Positions 23,628-33,900 of a DNA stretch of 64,000 nt are shown one piece after another. A program made the translations under genes and the position numbers. The stretch is from Thecamonas trahens ATCC 50062 (taxonomy: Eukaryota; Apusozoa; Apusomonadida; Apusomonadidae), in NCBI RefSeq assembly GCF_000142905.1, contig NW_013657660.1, positions 332,881 to 396,880 on the forward strand. The letters run 5' to 3'. The stretch's first letter is position 1, and each line of letters opens with the position of its first letter. The notes under the pieces were generated by a model that searched no databases, was not told the DNA's origin, and worked only from the letters and a program-made list of their open reading frames with translations.

Positions 23628-24140
23628 TTTCTCCTCAAGAACTTCCAGGATCAGTTCCCGGACTCGATTTCTGAGCTCGAGGTTGGGTTCATGGGCGGCG
23701 ACATGGCTGATCCCGAGTACGCCGAGGTGAAAAAGGGCAAGACTAACCACGTCGAGGTGGCGCACGGACTGCTCGATACGTCCAAGGCCTCGTTTGAGGA
23801 CCTTGTCCGGTTCTGCCACTCAATCATCGATCCCACCACACACAACCAGCAGGGCATTGACCACGGGACCCAGTACGCCACTGTCATCTTTGTCTACACT
23901 CCGGAGCAGGCCGCGACCGTGACTACCGTCATCGCCGACGTCCAAGCCTTGATCGACGCCGGCACCATCACTGGCTACAGCACACCCAACGTAGCTACTC
24001 AAATCCGCCTCGCCCGCCCGTTCTACCCTGCCCACGAGGGCCACATGCGGTACTTTGAGAAGCACCCCGAAGACATGGGCGAGTGCTCGCATCGCATTTT
24101 CTTCAAGTGGTCCGACATCAACGTCGCCGCTTCTGGCTGA
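23628..24140 (+). CDS. msrA: Second MsrA, C-terminal exon only (catalytic exon not found)
   Basis: This exon starts after a GTGCAG acceptor with FLLKNFQDQFPDSIS, directly parallel to YITHKFQKLFPDSIS in the first copy. It keeps VGFMGGD, HVEVAHG, TQYATVIFVY and FYPAHEGHMRYF. It therefore matches MsrA from the second helix to the end (about 170 residues). The N-terminal GCFWG segment with the active-site Cys was not found upstream on the plus strand before the neighbouring gene. Either the first exon is unusually divergent, was lost in the draft assembly, or the copy is a 5'-truncated paralogue. The two copies are arranged head to head and differ at many residues, so the duplication is not recent. 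Confidence 0.75.
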   Translation, partial: FLLKNFQDQFPDSISELEVGFMGGDMADPEYAEVKKGKTNHVEVAHGLLDTSKASFEDLVRFCHSIIDPTTHNQQGIDHGTQYATVIFVYTPEQAATVTTVIADVQALIDAGTITGYSTPNVATQIRLARPFYPAHEGHMRYFEKHPEDMGECSHRIFFKWSDINVAASG

Positions 24141-24406
24141 CACGAGCCCATCGGTTCACACACACCACCTGTCACATACAAGTACATCATCTCCGTCTCC
24201 TGTCATAACACTCGCACTTGCTCTTTACCGGCGTTACTCGGCGAATCGTTTCGAGGACCACGACACGTGCACAACCCCCGCTCCGCCACCCGCACCTACC
24301 CAGTCTGCGCGTCATTCGACCTACCGCCACCGATGCCGCTTTCCTGACACTACCCACGCCGCCACAACCCCACATCTCTCGACCTATATCTCTCGACCTA
24401 TTCATT

Positions 24407-25000
24407 ATGTTCTGCAAGGGCATGGGCCGGGTCATGATGCCTGGCTTCCAGACCACATACAATCCGTCCAAGATGATCGAGGGCAACTCGTGCATTCTCT
24501 GGCTGTTCCAGGGCGCCGTTGTTGACACCCCAGGCAAGTACGCCCTCGCTTGCATCGGCTCGTTTTCTCTCGTCCTTGCCATGGTCTTCCTCCAGCTTGT
24601 TCGTGAGCGGGTCTCGCTTTGGGCCTCGCGCCGATCGTCGTCGTCGTCATCGTCGTCGTCGTCGCCGTCATCGCCGTCGCTCTGCTCGGGCGGCCTGCCC
24701 ATGCTCGGCTTGGACCTCGCGGTTGCTGCTCTCTTTGCGCTTCAGATGGTTCTTGCCTACTGGATCATGCTGCTGGTCATGCTCTACGAGGCCTGGATCT
24801 TCACCTCGATCATCATCGGCTTCTTTGTCTCGCAGCTCCTCGCCATCCGCCTCCGCCGCCGCTGGCGCGAGCGCACCTGCGGCTGCCCGTCGTCGAGCGA
24901 GCAAGCCCCGCTTGTCGCTGGCTCCAAGATGGACACTGTCCATGCTGCCGCCGCCTCGTCGCCGTGCTGTGGTGGTGATGGCCACGGCGCGGCCATCTAA
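24407..25000 (+). CDS. Ctr-family copper transporter
   Basis: A 197-residue protein with three hydrophobic helices. Helix 1 (residues ~45-65) is followed by a cytosolic loop with poly-Ser. Helix 2 contains the MxxxM selectivity motif (IMLLVML) that coordinates Cu(I) in Ctr transporters. Helix 3 follows after only a few residues and is small-residue-rich (IIIGFFVS), as the family requires for trimer packing. The C-terminal tail carries two Cys-containing clusters (CGCPSS and SPCCGGDG) that could bind copper. The N-terminus has a few Met (MGRVMMPGF) but no long Met-rich ectodomain. The start is the first in-frame ATG giving a compact N-terminus. The poly-Ser loop is encoded by a TCG-rich simple repeat (about 24637-24683). 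Confidence 0.8.
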   Translation: MFCKGMGRVMMPGFQTTYNPSKMIEGNSCILWLFQGAVVDTPGKYALACIGSFSLVLAMVFLQLVRERVSLWASRRSSSSSSSSSSPSSPSLCSGGLPMLGLDLAVAALFALQMVLAYWIMLLVMLYEAWIFTSIIIGFFVSQLLAIRLRRRWRERTCGCPSSSEQAPLVAGSKMDTVHAAAASSPCCGGDGHGAAI

Positions 25001-25344
25001 GCCTGCTCGACGTTATGCCTTTGCACGACCTCAACCCCGCGGAAGTGCTCCACCTCGTCACAATGCTCGACCTCAACCCCGTGCAAATGCTCCACCTCGT
25101 CACAATGCTCGACCTCAACCCCGTGCAAATGCTCCACCTCGTCACAATGCTCGACCTCAACCCCGTGCAAATGCTCCACCTCGTCACAATGCTCGACCTC
25201 AACCTCATCTTGATGCTCCAATACAACCTCTTGCGCACCCCCCCCCCCCCCCGCCTGTCCTTCCCTTCAATCACGAACGATCCCTCCACCCGCCACACTC
25301 CTCCCCTCCCCTTCCCCCTCCCCCCTCTCCCCCCACGCCACCCC
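25001..25344. promoter_or_regulatory. Upstream region of mitochondrial malonyltransferase with tandem repeat and C-tract
   Basis: It contains a 42-bp tandem repeat (25024-25215), a run of 15 C (25238-25252) and a CT-rich stretch up to the start codon. The reading frame of the next gene stays open through all of it from 25015, so an N-terminal extension cannot be excluded on sequence alone. Confidence 0.45.
25024..25215. repeat. 42-bp tandem repeat, three perfect plus two diverged copies
   Basis: Copies begin at 25024 (diverged), 25066, 25108, 25150 (perfect) and 25192 (partial, diverged). Because 42 is a multiple of three, the repeat is open in several frames; on the plus strand it reads MLDLNPVQMLHLVT per unit, on the minus strand a Glu/His/Val-rich 14-mer. 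The plus frame is the same as that of the downstream malonyltransferase. Confidence 0.95.
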
Positions 25345-26364
25345 ATGCTCAGACTCATCAGGTCACAGGCAAGCGTCAGGCGGTTTGTGGCGAGCGTATC
25401 GGCTGTGGCCTTTCCCGGTCAAGGCGCTCAGTATGTGGGGATGGGTGCGTCGCTGGTGGCCAGGTCGGAGGCAGCAGCTCGGGTCCATGCCGAGGCTGAC
25501 GAGGCGCTGCCCGGCTTGAGCAGTATCGTTCAGGATGGCCCGGCGTCACGGCTGAACGAGACCCGGTGGACGCAGCCTGCTATTCTTGCCCACTCGATCG
25601 CAGTATGGAAGTCTGTCCTTGCTGATGATGCCCTGCCGGAGCGCCCCGACTATGTCCTGGGCCACTCGCTGGGCGAGTTCTCGGCCCTGGTGGCAGCTGG
25701 CGCCCTACCCTTTGCCGACGCGCTCTCCATCGTCCATCGTCGCGGAGAGGCCATGCAGGACGCTGTTCCGCGCGGACAGGGCATGATGGCGGCGCTGATG
25801 CCCATGTCGCATGCGCGTGCACAGGATCTGCTGGATGCCTGGGCAGATGCCGAGTTTGAGGATCCGCACTCGGCGGCACGGGTGGTCTCCATTGCCAACG
25901 TCAACTCGCCATCACAGGTCGTCATCTCGGGCAAGGCCCAGGCTGTCCAGGATGTCATTGATCTGGCCAAGTCTTCGTTTGGCGTTCGCCGCGCCACAAA
26001 ACTTCCGGTCTCCGCGCCCTTTCACTGCGAGCTGATGGCCCCGGCCGCCACCGCCGTCCGTGCCATGCTTGAGGCTCTGCCTGGCGGCCTCTGCGCTCCG
26101 GCCATGCCCATCGTCTCCAACATCGACGCCCACCCTCGAGCCGCCGGTGGCTCAGAGCTGGTCGACGCTCTTGTGGCGCAGACCACGTCGTCAGTCCTCT
26201 GGTATCCCTCGCTCGAGTGGCTCGTCGATCCGGCCGGTGGCAACGTCGACACCTTTGTCCTCATCGGCCCGGGCACCGCCACCCTTGCCTCGTTCTTGCG
26301 GCCGCTGATGGCCGCCCGAACCGCAGCCGGCGGGCCCGAGCTCCGCGTCCTCGAATTCGAGTAA
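25345..26364 (+). CDS. Malonyl-CoA:ACP transacylase, probably mitochondrial
   Basis: A 339-residue FabD/MCAT protein that loads malonyl groups onto acyl carrier protein for type II fatty acid synthesis. FPGQGAQ lies near the start, the nucleophile elbow GHSLGE holds the active Ser, and APFHCELM holds the catalytic His. The first ~18 residues (MLRLIRSQASVRRF) are basic and free of acidic residues, typical of a mitochondrial presequence, which agrees with the single-domain eukaryotic enzyme. The ATG at 25345 was chosen for this presequence and because upstream residues are repeats and Pro-rich filler. The stop is 16 bases from the convergent stop of the ankyrin gene. Confidence 0.92.
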   Translation: MLRLIRSQASVRRFVASVSAVAFPGQGAQYVGMGASLVARSEAAARVHAEADEALPGLSSIVQDGPASRLNETRWTQPAILAHSIAVWKSVLADDALPERPDYVLGHSLGEFSALVAAGALPFADALSIVHRRGEAMQDAVPRGQGMMAALMPMSHARAQDLLDAWADAEFEDPHSAARVVSIANVNSPSQVVISGKAQAVQDVIDLAKSSFGVRRATKLPVSAPFHCELMAPAATAVRAMLEALPGGLCAPAMPIVSNIDAHPRAAGGSELVDALVAQTTSSVLWYPSLEWLVDPAGGNVDTFVLIGPGTATLASFLRPLMAARTAAGGPELRVLEFE

Positions 26365-26380
26365 GCTGCCCCACTACCAT

Positions 26381-27824
26381 TTACGCCTCACCCGCGCTCT
26401 GCACCGACTCTACAAACGCCTGCAGATGCACCTTCATCTCGGCGTCCTCACACAGCTCAATGGCGGTCACGCCCGAGTTGTTCTTGAGCTCGACATCCGA
26501 GCCTGCAGCGACAAGCATCTCCGCCACCTCGACACACCCGCCCTGCGCCGCCGCATGCAGCGGCGTCCACCCGTACCGGAGGCACTGATAGTTGACTGAC
26601 GAGCCGGCGTCGATGAGCAGCTTGGCCACGTCCGGGAACCCACCGTGCGCCGCAAAGTACAGCGGCGTCCACCCATCCGGCTCGTGGATTCCATGGATCG
26701 CTTCCGGATTCACATCCAGCGCCTGCTTTGTCTTGCCATAGTCGCCCAGCTTGGCCGCCGTGTGCACCTCGGTCCAGCCCGAGTCGAAGATCGCCGCCGC
26801 AGCATCAGGATACGCTGCGCTGTCCGCGTCCGTGCCAGCGCCCGCGCCAGCGCCAGCGCCTGGCCCAGCATCCTCCACAGACTCGACTGCCTTGCTCGCC
26901 GCCGTTGCTCTCCCAGCGCCGCTTGCGTCGTCGCTTCCCGCGGCCGGGGCCTCGGGCTCGAGAACCAGCTCCGGCATCTCTAGCGCGCGGTCGACGGCGT
27001 CGTCGACGCGCTGCCTGCGAAGGCCCAGAACAAACCAGAATGTGCCATCGGCGTCCTCGATCGCGTCATCACAGGCGGTGCAGAAGAGCGAGCCGTCGTC
27101 ACGGGCCATGTACAGAAAGTGGTCCGTGGCGTCGGCATGGGCCCCGCGGCACTCAGCGCACACCACTTGGTAGCAGACGAGGCAAACCCAAGCTGCGTTT
27201 GGTGCATCCGCCGCCTCAGCCGCCTCAGCCGCAGCCACTCCAGCATCCACAGTCTCTTCTGCCTGCGGCAACGGAGCCTGAACGCCACAACCAGCACACG
27301 CCGCCGTCATCCACTCTTCGTCGAGCGGCGAGGTGTGCTGGTAGTCGTGCTTGCACGCCTTGGGTGTGTACTTGCTCTGGCACACCATGCACACCTTGGC
27401 CTGCGCCACGTTGAGGTACGTGCACTTGTCACATGCCCACTACGGAGAAGGAAGGGGGGGAGGGAGGGAGGGAGGGAGTGAGTCATGGACGGGTACGGCT
27501 ATAGTCGTGCATCTTGCCTGGGCTGGTCGGACCTGTTCTTCTGGCGCTCGGGTCGCCGAGACTGCTGGAACACGTACCTCTGTAACAGCCGTACAAACAA
27601 TTGAACAAAGGAGAGAATGGAATGAATAGGTAGGTGAGGGTGAGTACTTGATCGTAGTTGTGTTTGTATCTACTATGTCTCCCCTGTGTCTCCTCATTCG
27701 CCTTCCATGTAAACACCCACCAAGCCCTGTTTCTCCACCGCCCCACCCCCCCCCCCTCTCCCTCTCCCTCCGCCACAGTTGAAAGAATGGAACTTTTTTG
27801 GGTTCCAATCGTACCTGATGGCAT
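26381..27824 (-). CDS. RanBP2-ZnF / UBP-ZnF / ankyrin-repeat protein, three exons
   Basis: Exon 3 (26381-27439) starts after a TAG acceptor with WACDKCTYLNVAQAKVCMVC, a RanBP2-type zinc finger. A UBP-type zinc finger follows (CAGCG ... WVCLVC..VVCAEC...H...H ... LFCTACD), then an Ala/Glu linker and about three ankyrin repeats (GWTPLYFAAHGGF, GWTPLHAAAQGG). Both finger types can bind ubiquitin, so a ubiquitin adaptor role is plausible (inference). Upstream, exon 2 (27533-27579) and a 10-base exon 1 (27815-27824, ATGCCATCAG) join in phase, giving MPSE, then 15 residues ending APEEQ, then the finger; the donors are GTACGA and GTCCGA. The joined product is about 371 residues. The two small exons are my reconstruction; the third exon is secure. 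Confidence 0.7.
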
Positions 27825-27936
27825 GTTGGTCACCGCAAAGAGTCAGGTGCCAATGCCTTTTGCGCCCGTTGCCGATCCTGCCTCTGTACACTCTTGACCA
27901 TCGCTCACTTTCCGATGGCATGGGCATGTGCGCACT

Positions 27937-30900
27937 TTACTCGTCATCTTCTGTGCGATGAGGCACGTTAGTCGGCCGGTCGGTCTGCGGCTCGGCTGCC
28001 GTCGCCTCGTCGAGCGACATTGAAATGCAGTCGGCGCGAACAATGTTGGCGTGAGAGCGACGCCGAGACGACGACCGCCGCCGCTTCTTCAAGCTGCCTG
28101 CAGCTTGCGGCTGGGAGCTGTTGAGCCCAGCGTCGCGGACAAACGCCAGATTCGGTTGCGTCTGCGTCAGCGACGTCGAGACTGAGCGCCTCTTCTCCAT
28201 ACGCGTCGCGCTCGACCGTGCCGCGGCACCGCTCGCCGCTCCCATCACCTCGGGATCCGAGCCTTGCGTCGCCAGCAAAGGCCGCTTCTTGTCCATACGC
28301 GTCGCGCTCGCACTACGGCCCGGCTCTTCTCCACGCGGCCGCGCTCCGCTCGAACGACGCCGGCTGGTCTTCGTCCGCGCCCGGCTGCTTTTGGAATCTG
28401 ACCGCACCCGAGAACCTGGCTGGCTCTTGAGCTTCGTCGTCTCACCGTCGCCAGGCGCCGCCGGGGAGCTGGACGGCCCCGCGCTCACCGAGCTGGACTC
28501 GCCATCGAGCTTCTGCATTGGCTGGACCTTGTTCGACGGCCGCGCCAAAAGCTTCTCTTTCATCGTCCGCTGGTCCTTGACAATAGCCCGGCGGGTGATG
28601 CGCTCGATGAGTCCGTCCAGCACCTCGACGTCGTCGGCGGGCGCCGTCTCTCGGTAGACTGAGACCGTTTTCTGCACCTCATCCACAAACACGTCGACCT
28701 TGTGCTGCTTGCGGAGCGCACGTGTCTTAAAGTACATACCCTCCAGCACGTTGGCCAGCTCGGTGCACTCGTCCTCGTCACCGTCGTTTTTCACCCATGA
28801 CATGAGCTCAAAGTACGCTTCCTCGGTGAGCACAAACTCGGCCCGCTGCGACAGCTCCGGATGCTCCGCTGCCGCCTCACGATACCGTCGCGAGTAGTAG
28901 TACAGCCGGACCTCCATTCCGACAGTCACCAGAATGAGGGCAGCAGAGAGCGCAATCGCTGTCACGCCAATGACAGCAAGCGTCGTCGACGACGCCGAGT
29001 CCATCTGGTCCGAGTGCACAAGGCCGACAAAGAGCAGAAAGTACTCGACACAGAGCACAACAAACTCGAGCCGGTTCTCGCGCCGGTTGCGGAACGGCCG
29101 CGCGTACACGTGCGTAAGCACAGACGCAAAGACAATAAACATACCCGTAAGTCCCTGGAGCGTCGGCAGCTGCGGGAAGAACAGCGTCGCCGCAATGAGC
29201 GCAACCTTGCGCCCAATCACAACAAGCTCCCATCCGTACCACACCAACGCGTACCGCGAGGTAAGGAACCCGAACCGCGCAAGATATCGCTCATACAGCG
29301 TCTCCTCTTCCGAGAGGAACGCCGGCCGGAAGACCTTGACCAGAATAACCGCAAACAGCGCATACAGCCCCGCCACAAACACAAAGCCCGCGACCAACGC
29401 GTACGGGAAAACCTCCCACCATGCACTCGAGTAGCACTGCATCGACGGATACGCAATGAGCGTGTACGTCCCGTCCGTCTGCTTCTTGCACGCAAACAGC
29501 TCCAGTGCTTTCGACGCCATCGTCGCGTAGTAGAAAGAGAGGAACATCAGGTACGCGTGCAGCATCTGGTTCGCCATCGACCAAATTTCCGAGCGAGATA
29601 GCACCTTGCACGCCGCGCAAGAGGCCGCTACTACCGCCTTGGATTCCCGCGGCGCTTCACCGGCTGCACTACCGCTTCGCTGGAGAAGCTCCACCCCATC
29701 CGAGCCCTCCTCTTGCTCTTCATCCATTTCGACCTTGCCCTTACCCGTGTCTAAACCCGAAGAGTACCGGGATGCACGCGAGCTCGCTGCACCCGCAGCC
29801 TCAACTGGTGCCTCCTTGCAGCACGAGAGCAACGACGACCACATGCACCGCACCAGAACGTAACACCCGTACACAAAGCCGACCACCAGCGGCACTGACA
29901 TCGAAATGAGCCACTTGGTCTTGTACGAGACCGAGACGGCGCACTCGGGCGATGCCGCGTCCAGACTGAGATTGAAGATGGAGAACCACTTGATGATCGT
30001 CACAATCGCACCCGGCCAGTTGAGCTCGTAAGCCGAGAACAGCGCAACCGTTTGAAAGTAGTTGACTGCAATCGATATCGAGGTGAACGACGACTTGCCC
30101 GTCGACTTGCCGGCCACCTTGTAAAACAGAATGATGACAATCAGCAGGGCGACGCCACCAATGATCATCGGCGCCATCGTGTTGTCCGGGCACTTTTCGC
30201 ACTCGTCCTCCAGCGGGTAGTACCCTTCTGTACACCGGCTGCAAGCCCTCCCAGTGTAGCCAGTCGCGCACGCTGATGCTGCCCCGCCTGGACATGCACT
30301 CTTTGGCGTGCACTCGAGCACGAGCCCAGCGTTCTCCGGGTCGCGCCAGTACCCAGCGTTCGGCACAGGGACCTCGTTGTTGAGAAACTCGCAGGTCGCA
30401 ATCCCGCCTTGCGGGCACTCATTGCATGGTCCGTCTGCCAGGTTGCCCCAGAACCCGTCGTTGCACTTGCACTTGTCCGCCGAGTCGCCGCCGCTCGTTC
30501 CGATCTTCGAGTTGGCCGGGCACTTGCTGCAACCGGTCGAGCCCTCCTCGGTCGCGTACGCATCGATCGCGCACGCTGTACACTCTACCGCAGACGGTGC
30601 GAACTCGTCGGTTGCATTAGGCCAATAGTGACCCGGAGGACATGGCTTGCACTGCCGTGCCAGCCCGTCATCCACCGCCAAGTACTGGCCGCCGGAGCAT
30701 GACGCGCACGTTGTCGATCCGACGCTCGGAGTGTACTGGGTGTCGGGACAGAGCTTGCATGTCGCCTCGCCGTATGTATCCGTGTACACCCCAAGACCGC
30801 ACGGTATGCACGGAACGCTGATCTGCGTCCCAGCTGTTCCCGGCGGGCATCCGAGCTTGGTAAAGCTAACGCCTGTTGAAAGCGACTGAAGCCCTGTGCC

Positions 30901-33900
30901 GCCCACAAGCAGGCGGACCATCGCCTGCCCTACCGCGGCCTTGGGCAAGTTACACAACACCCGGTTTGGCGCCACAAACGTGGCCGGATCGCCTCGCAGG
31001 TCGCCGTACGCACACACAAGGTCGTTAAACTCCAGTCCGGGACCATGTCCCTCAAGCACCAGCGAGTTCTTGACGTTGAACGTGCCCGACATCGCGCTGC
31101 TCGCTTCAACCGCCATGGCAGCACCGATGTCGAACCGCCGGAGCACACCCGAGACCCGTGCAGGCGTGTCAAAATCGCTCGCCTGCTGCCCGCCAAAGTA
31201 GTAAGCGTCGCCGTGCGCCGCTACAGAGGCTTCCTCGATAGCAGCCACTGCACTACCCGTCCCGGTGTTCGGCACATGGGCCACAGCCCGCACGCTCCAG
31301 TCATGGAGCGAGAGTTGCAGGACCGAGTTGACGACCTGGTCCTCAAACGCCTCACCGCCAAACATCAGTACCGTCCCGTCGCTGCGGGCATTGCTCACGC
31401 TACCCAGAAACCAGAGCGGCAGCTCGCGGTTCTTGCCGTTCTCCTCCGGCGTTGCCTCGACCCACGTCCCGTCACTGGGATTGTAGAGAAAGACCATGCC
31501 GTAGATGCCAAAAAACGTGGGCGAAGTGATTAGACCAGGTCCCACCACGCCAATGAGCTCACCATTCCCACGCCCAGTCGCAACAGCCACCGCCTCCGGT
31601 ACGATAAATGGTCGCAAGCCAAACGGAAAGTTGACTGGTGGCGCAGGCACAACACTCCACGTCATGCTACCCACGTCCAGCGAGAAGATCTGCGTCGGAA
31701 GCATGATGAGGTCATCAGACCCCAACAAGCGCAGGTCGGAAAGGCCAGACACAACGTACATCTTACTTCCGTCCGGAGTGCAGACAGCCCCGGTGCCAAA
31801 CAGCGCCGGCGGAGGCGTGCCAAACGTGGTTTGCCGCGTCCACACCCCAGTGTTCAGCTCGAGCGTCCACAGCTCATCGCTCGCGGCAACCAGCCCGTTG
31901 TCGATAGTGATGCCGCCGAACATGTACACCGTCGAGTCGATGATACACGAGCCACCTAGCAACCACAGCGTCGTCGGGTCGCGCCCGGTTGTTGCCAGCA
32001 GTGCCCAGCTCTGGCTCGCGAGGTCAAACTCGTAGACTTGCGAGAGCTTGGTGCTGGTGTCAGAGTCGACCGCGACGAGCCGGCCAATGTCAAAAGGATC
32101 GACGCGCTTCGGCACGCCGCCAAAAAGGACTACCGAGCCCCGGGCCGGGACGTGTCGCAGCGTTGCGCCCACCGCGCGAGTGGCTCGATTGCTGTACCGG
32201 TCCACTCTGGATCAGGTGACGGTGCCGCGGCCACGACCGCAGCGTTGTGTGAGAGCTGAAAGACCATGGCGGGTGCGTCGTCGCCGGTCACCGCGCTTGC
32301 CGAGGACACCACCGCGCCGCCGAGCTCGAGCACGTTGCCATCTGGGAATCGAATGAGCACCGCCCCGGCCCGCCAACGCATCGCCGCCGGCCGCTCCGGG
32401 AGGTAGCTGAATGACATGTCGTGCGGCGAGAAGATGACGTCAAGTCCATAAGAGGTCCTCGACGTGTGGGCGCCGGCAGCGCTCATGTGCGACGACCGGT
32501 ACATCACATTGAGGTATTGGCCAACGCCAATGCCGCCGGCAAATAAGACTCGCCCGTCTTTCAGCGCCACACCAGCCGTGTGCAGCTTGTGCATTTGTGG
32601 CGCCGACGTCTCGATGGGCATCCGCGACGTCGTTTCGACCAAGCCTGTCGTAAGCGATCGTGAGAACGCGACAACACACGTCATGCCGCGGGTCGTGCTG
32701 ACCGAAATGCTTGCCACCTCACCCAGGAAGTAGCCGCCGTCGAAAACAAGGCTCGCCGTGGGGGCCGAGTACACCACTGAACCTCCAAGCGTCGGAGGGC
32801 AGGTTCCAGAGCCAAACGAGAGGCGCTGCCACACAGGAGGGCTAGCCGTGAGATTGAAAAAGTAGACATCGGCCACAGCGTCAAACAGGTTCGTGGGCAA
32901 CGGGTCAGCGATGGAGAGCACATGCGACCACGCCGCCGCGACAAGGATGCCCTTGGAGCGCAGGACCGGGTCGGAGGCCCGAACGGCGGCAGTGCCGGGG
33001 TAGATCCCGCCAAAGCGCTCGTCAGAGAGCCAGTCGAGCGGCAGGCCTGACGAGGCACACAATGCCGGAAGAGTCGAAACAAACTTGGGAGTGGCCGACC
33101 GAGACCGCAGCGTGAAGTGCGGGTCGTAGCAGTTGGGGAAGATCTGGGTCCAGGTCATGCTCACCAGATTGAGCGACCACATGTCGGTCCGGTGACGGAT
33201 GTACTCGCCGAAAATGTTTTCGTTCGGCACCACGCCACCGATGACTACCAGCTGGTTGTCGTCGGGAAAGCAGACGAGTGACGCGTGTGCCCGGCAGCCA
33301 GGCCCCGTCGTCTCGCCGTCGCCCATCACACTGGTCAGGTCCGACCAAGCCTGGGTGGCAAGGTTGTACGAGTAAAACTCGCAGAGCGCAAACGAGGTGT
33401 TGAACTTGTTCGAGTCAAAGTACGTAGCGGCAAAAGCGCGCGGAATCGGTCCGTAAAAGTAGGCAACCGAGCCGCAAGTTTCTGAGTACTCGCCGGCATC
33501 AAGCCACTCGCCGAGGCCCGAGCGCTGCTGCGCAAAGTTGGTCACAAACGGCGGCGGCGGCGGCAGCGTCGGCGGAGGAGGAGTTGAGGGCAAGCCCGCC
33601 AAATACGTCGCCATTGTTTGGTGGACATACGGCGCAGGGCACGAGCCGTACCTCGAATCGCCCTTGGCTTCAGCCACCTCGGGTTGGGTCACTAACCGAG
33701 AAGCCAGCACTCCGGCGAAGCCACCCTGAGCCGGGCACGAGTTCGAATGCGCGACGTTGAAGCCCGTGGCAGCATCGACGGCGCCAAGCAAACAAGCTCC
33801 CCGCGAAAGGCACCAGGTACACGCCGGATCTGCGACGCACCCTGTGCATGTTCCGTGCCGGCCGCAGACGGCCAGCTTGCAGTGCGGGCCGGTTCGATCC

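Noticed and set aside
24187-24702. Minus-strand frame opposite the copper transporter with a long Asp run
   Set aside because: It is the antisense of the poly-Ser codon repeat; the plus frame has proper helices and the MxxxM motif.
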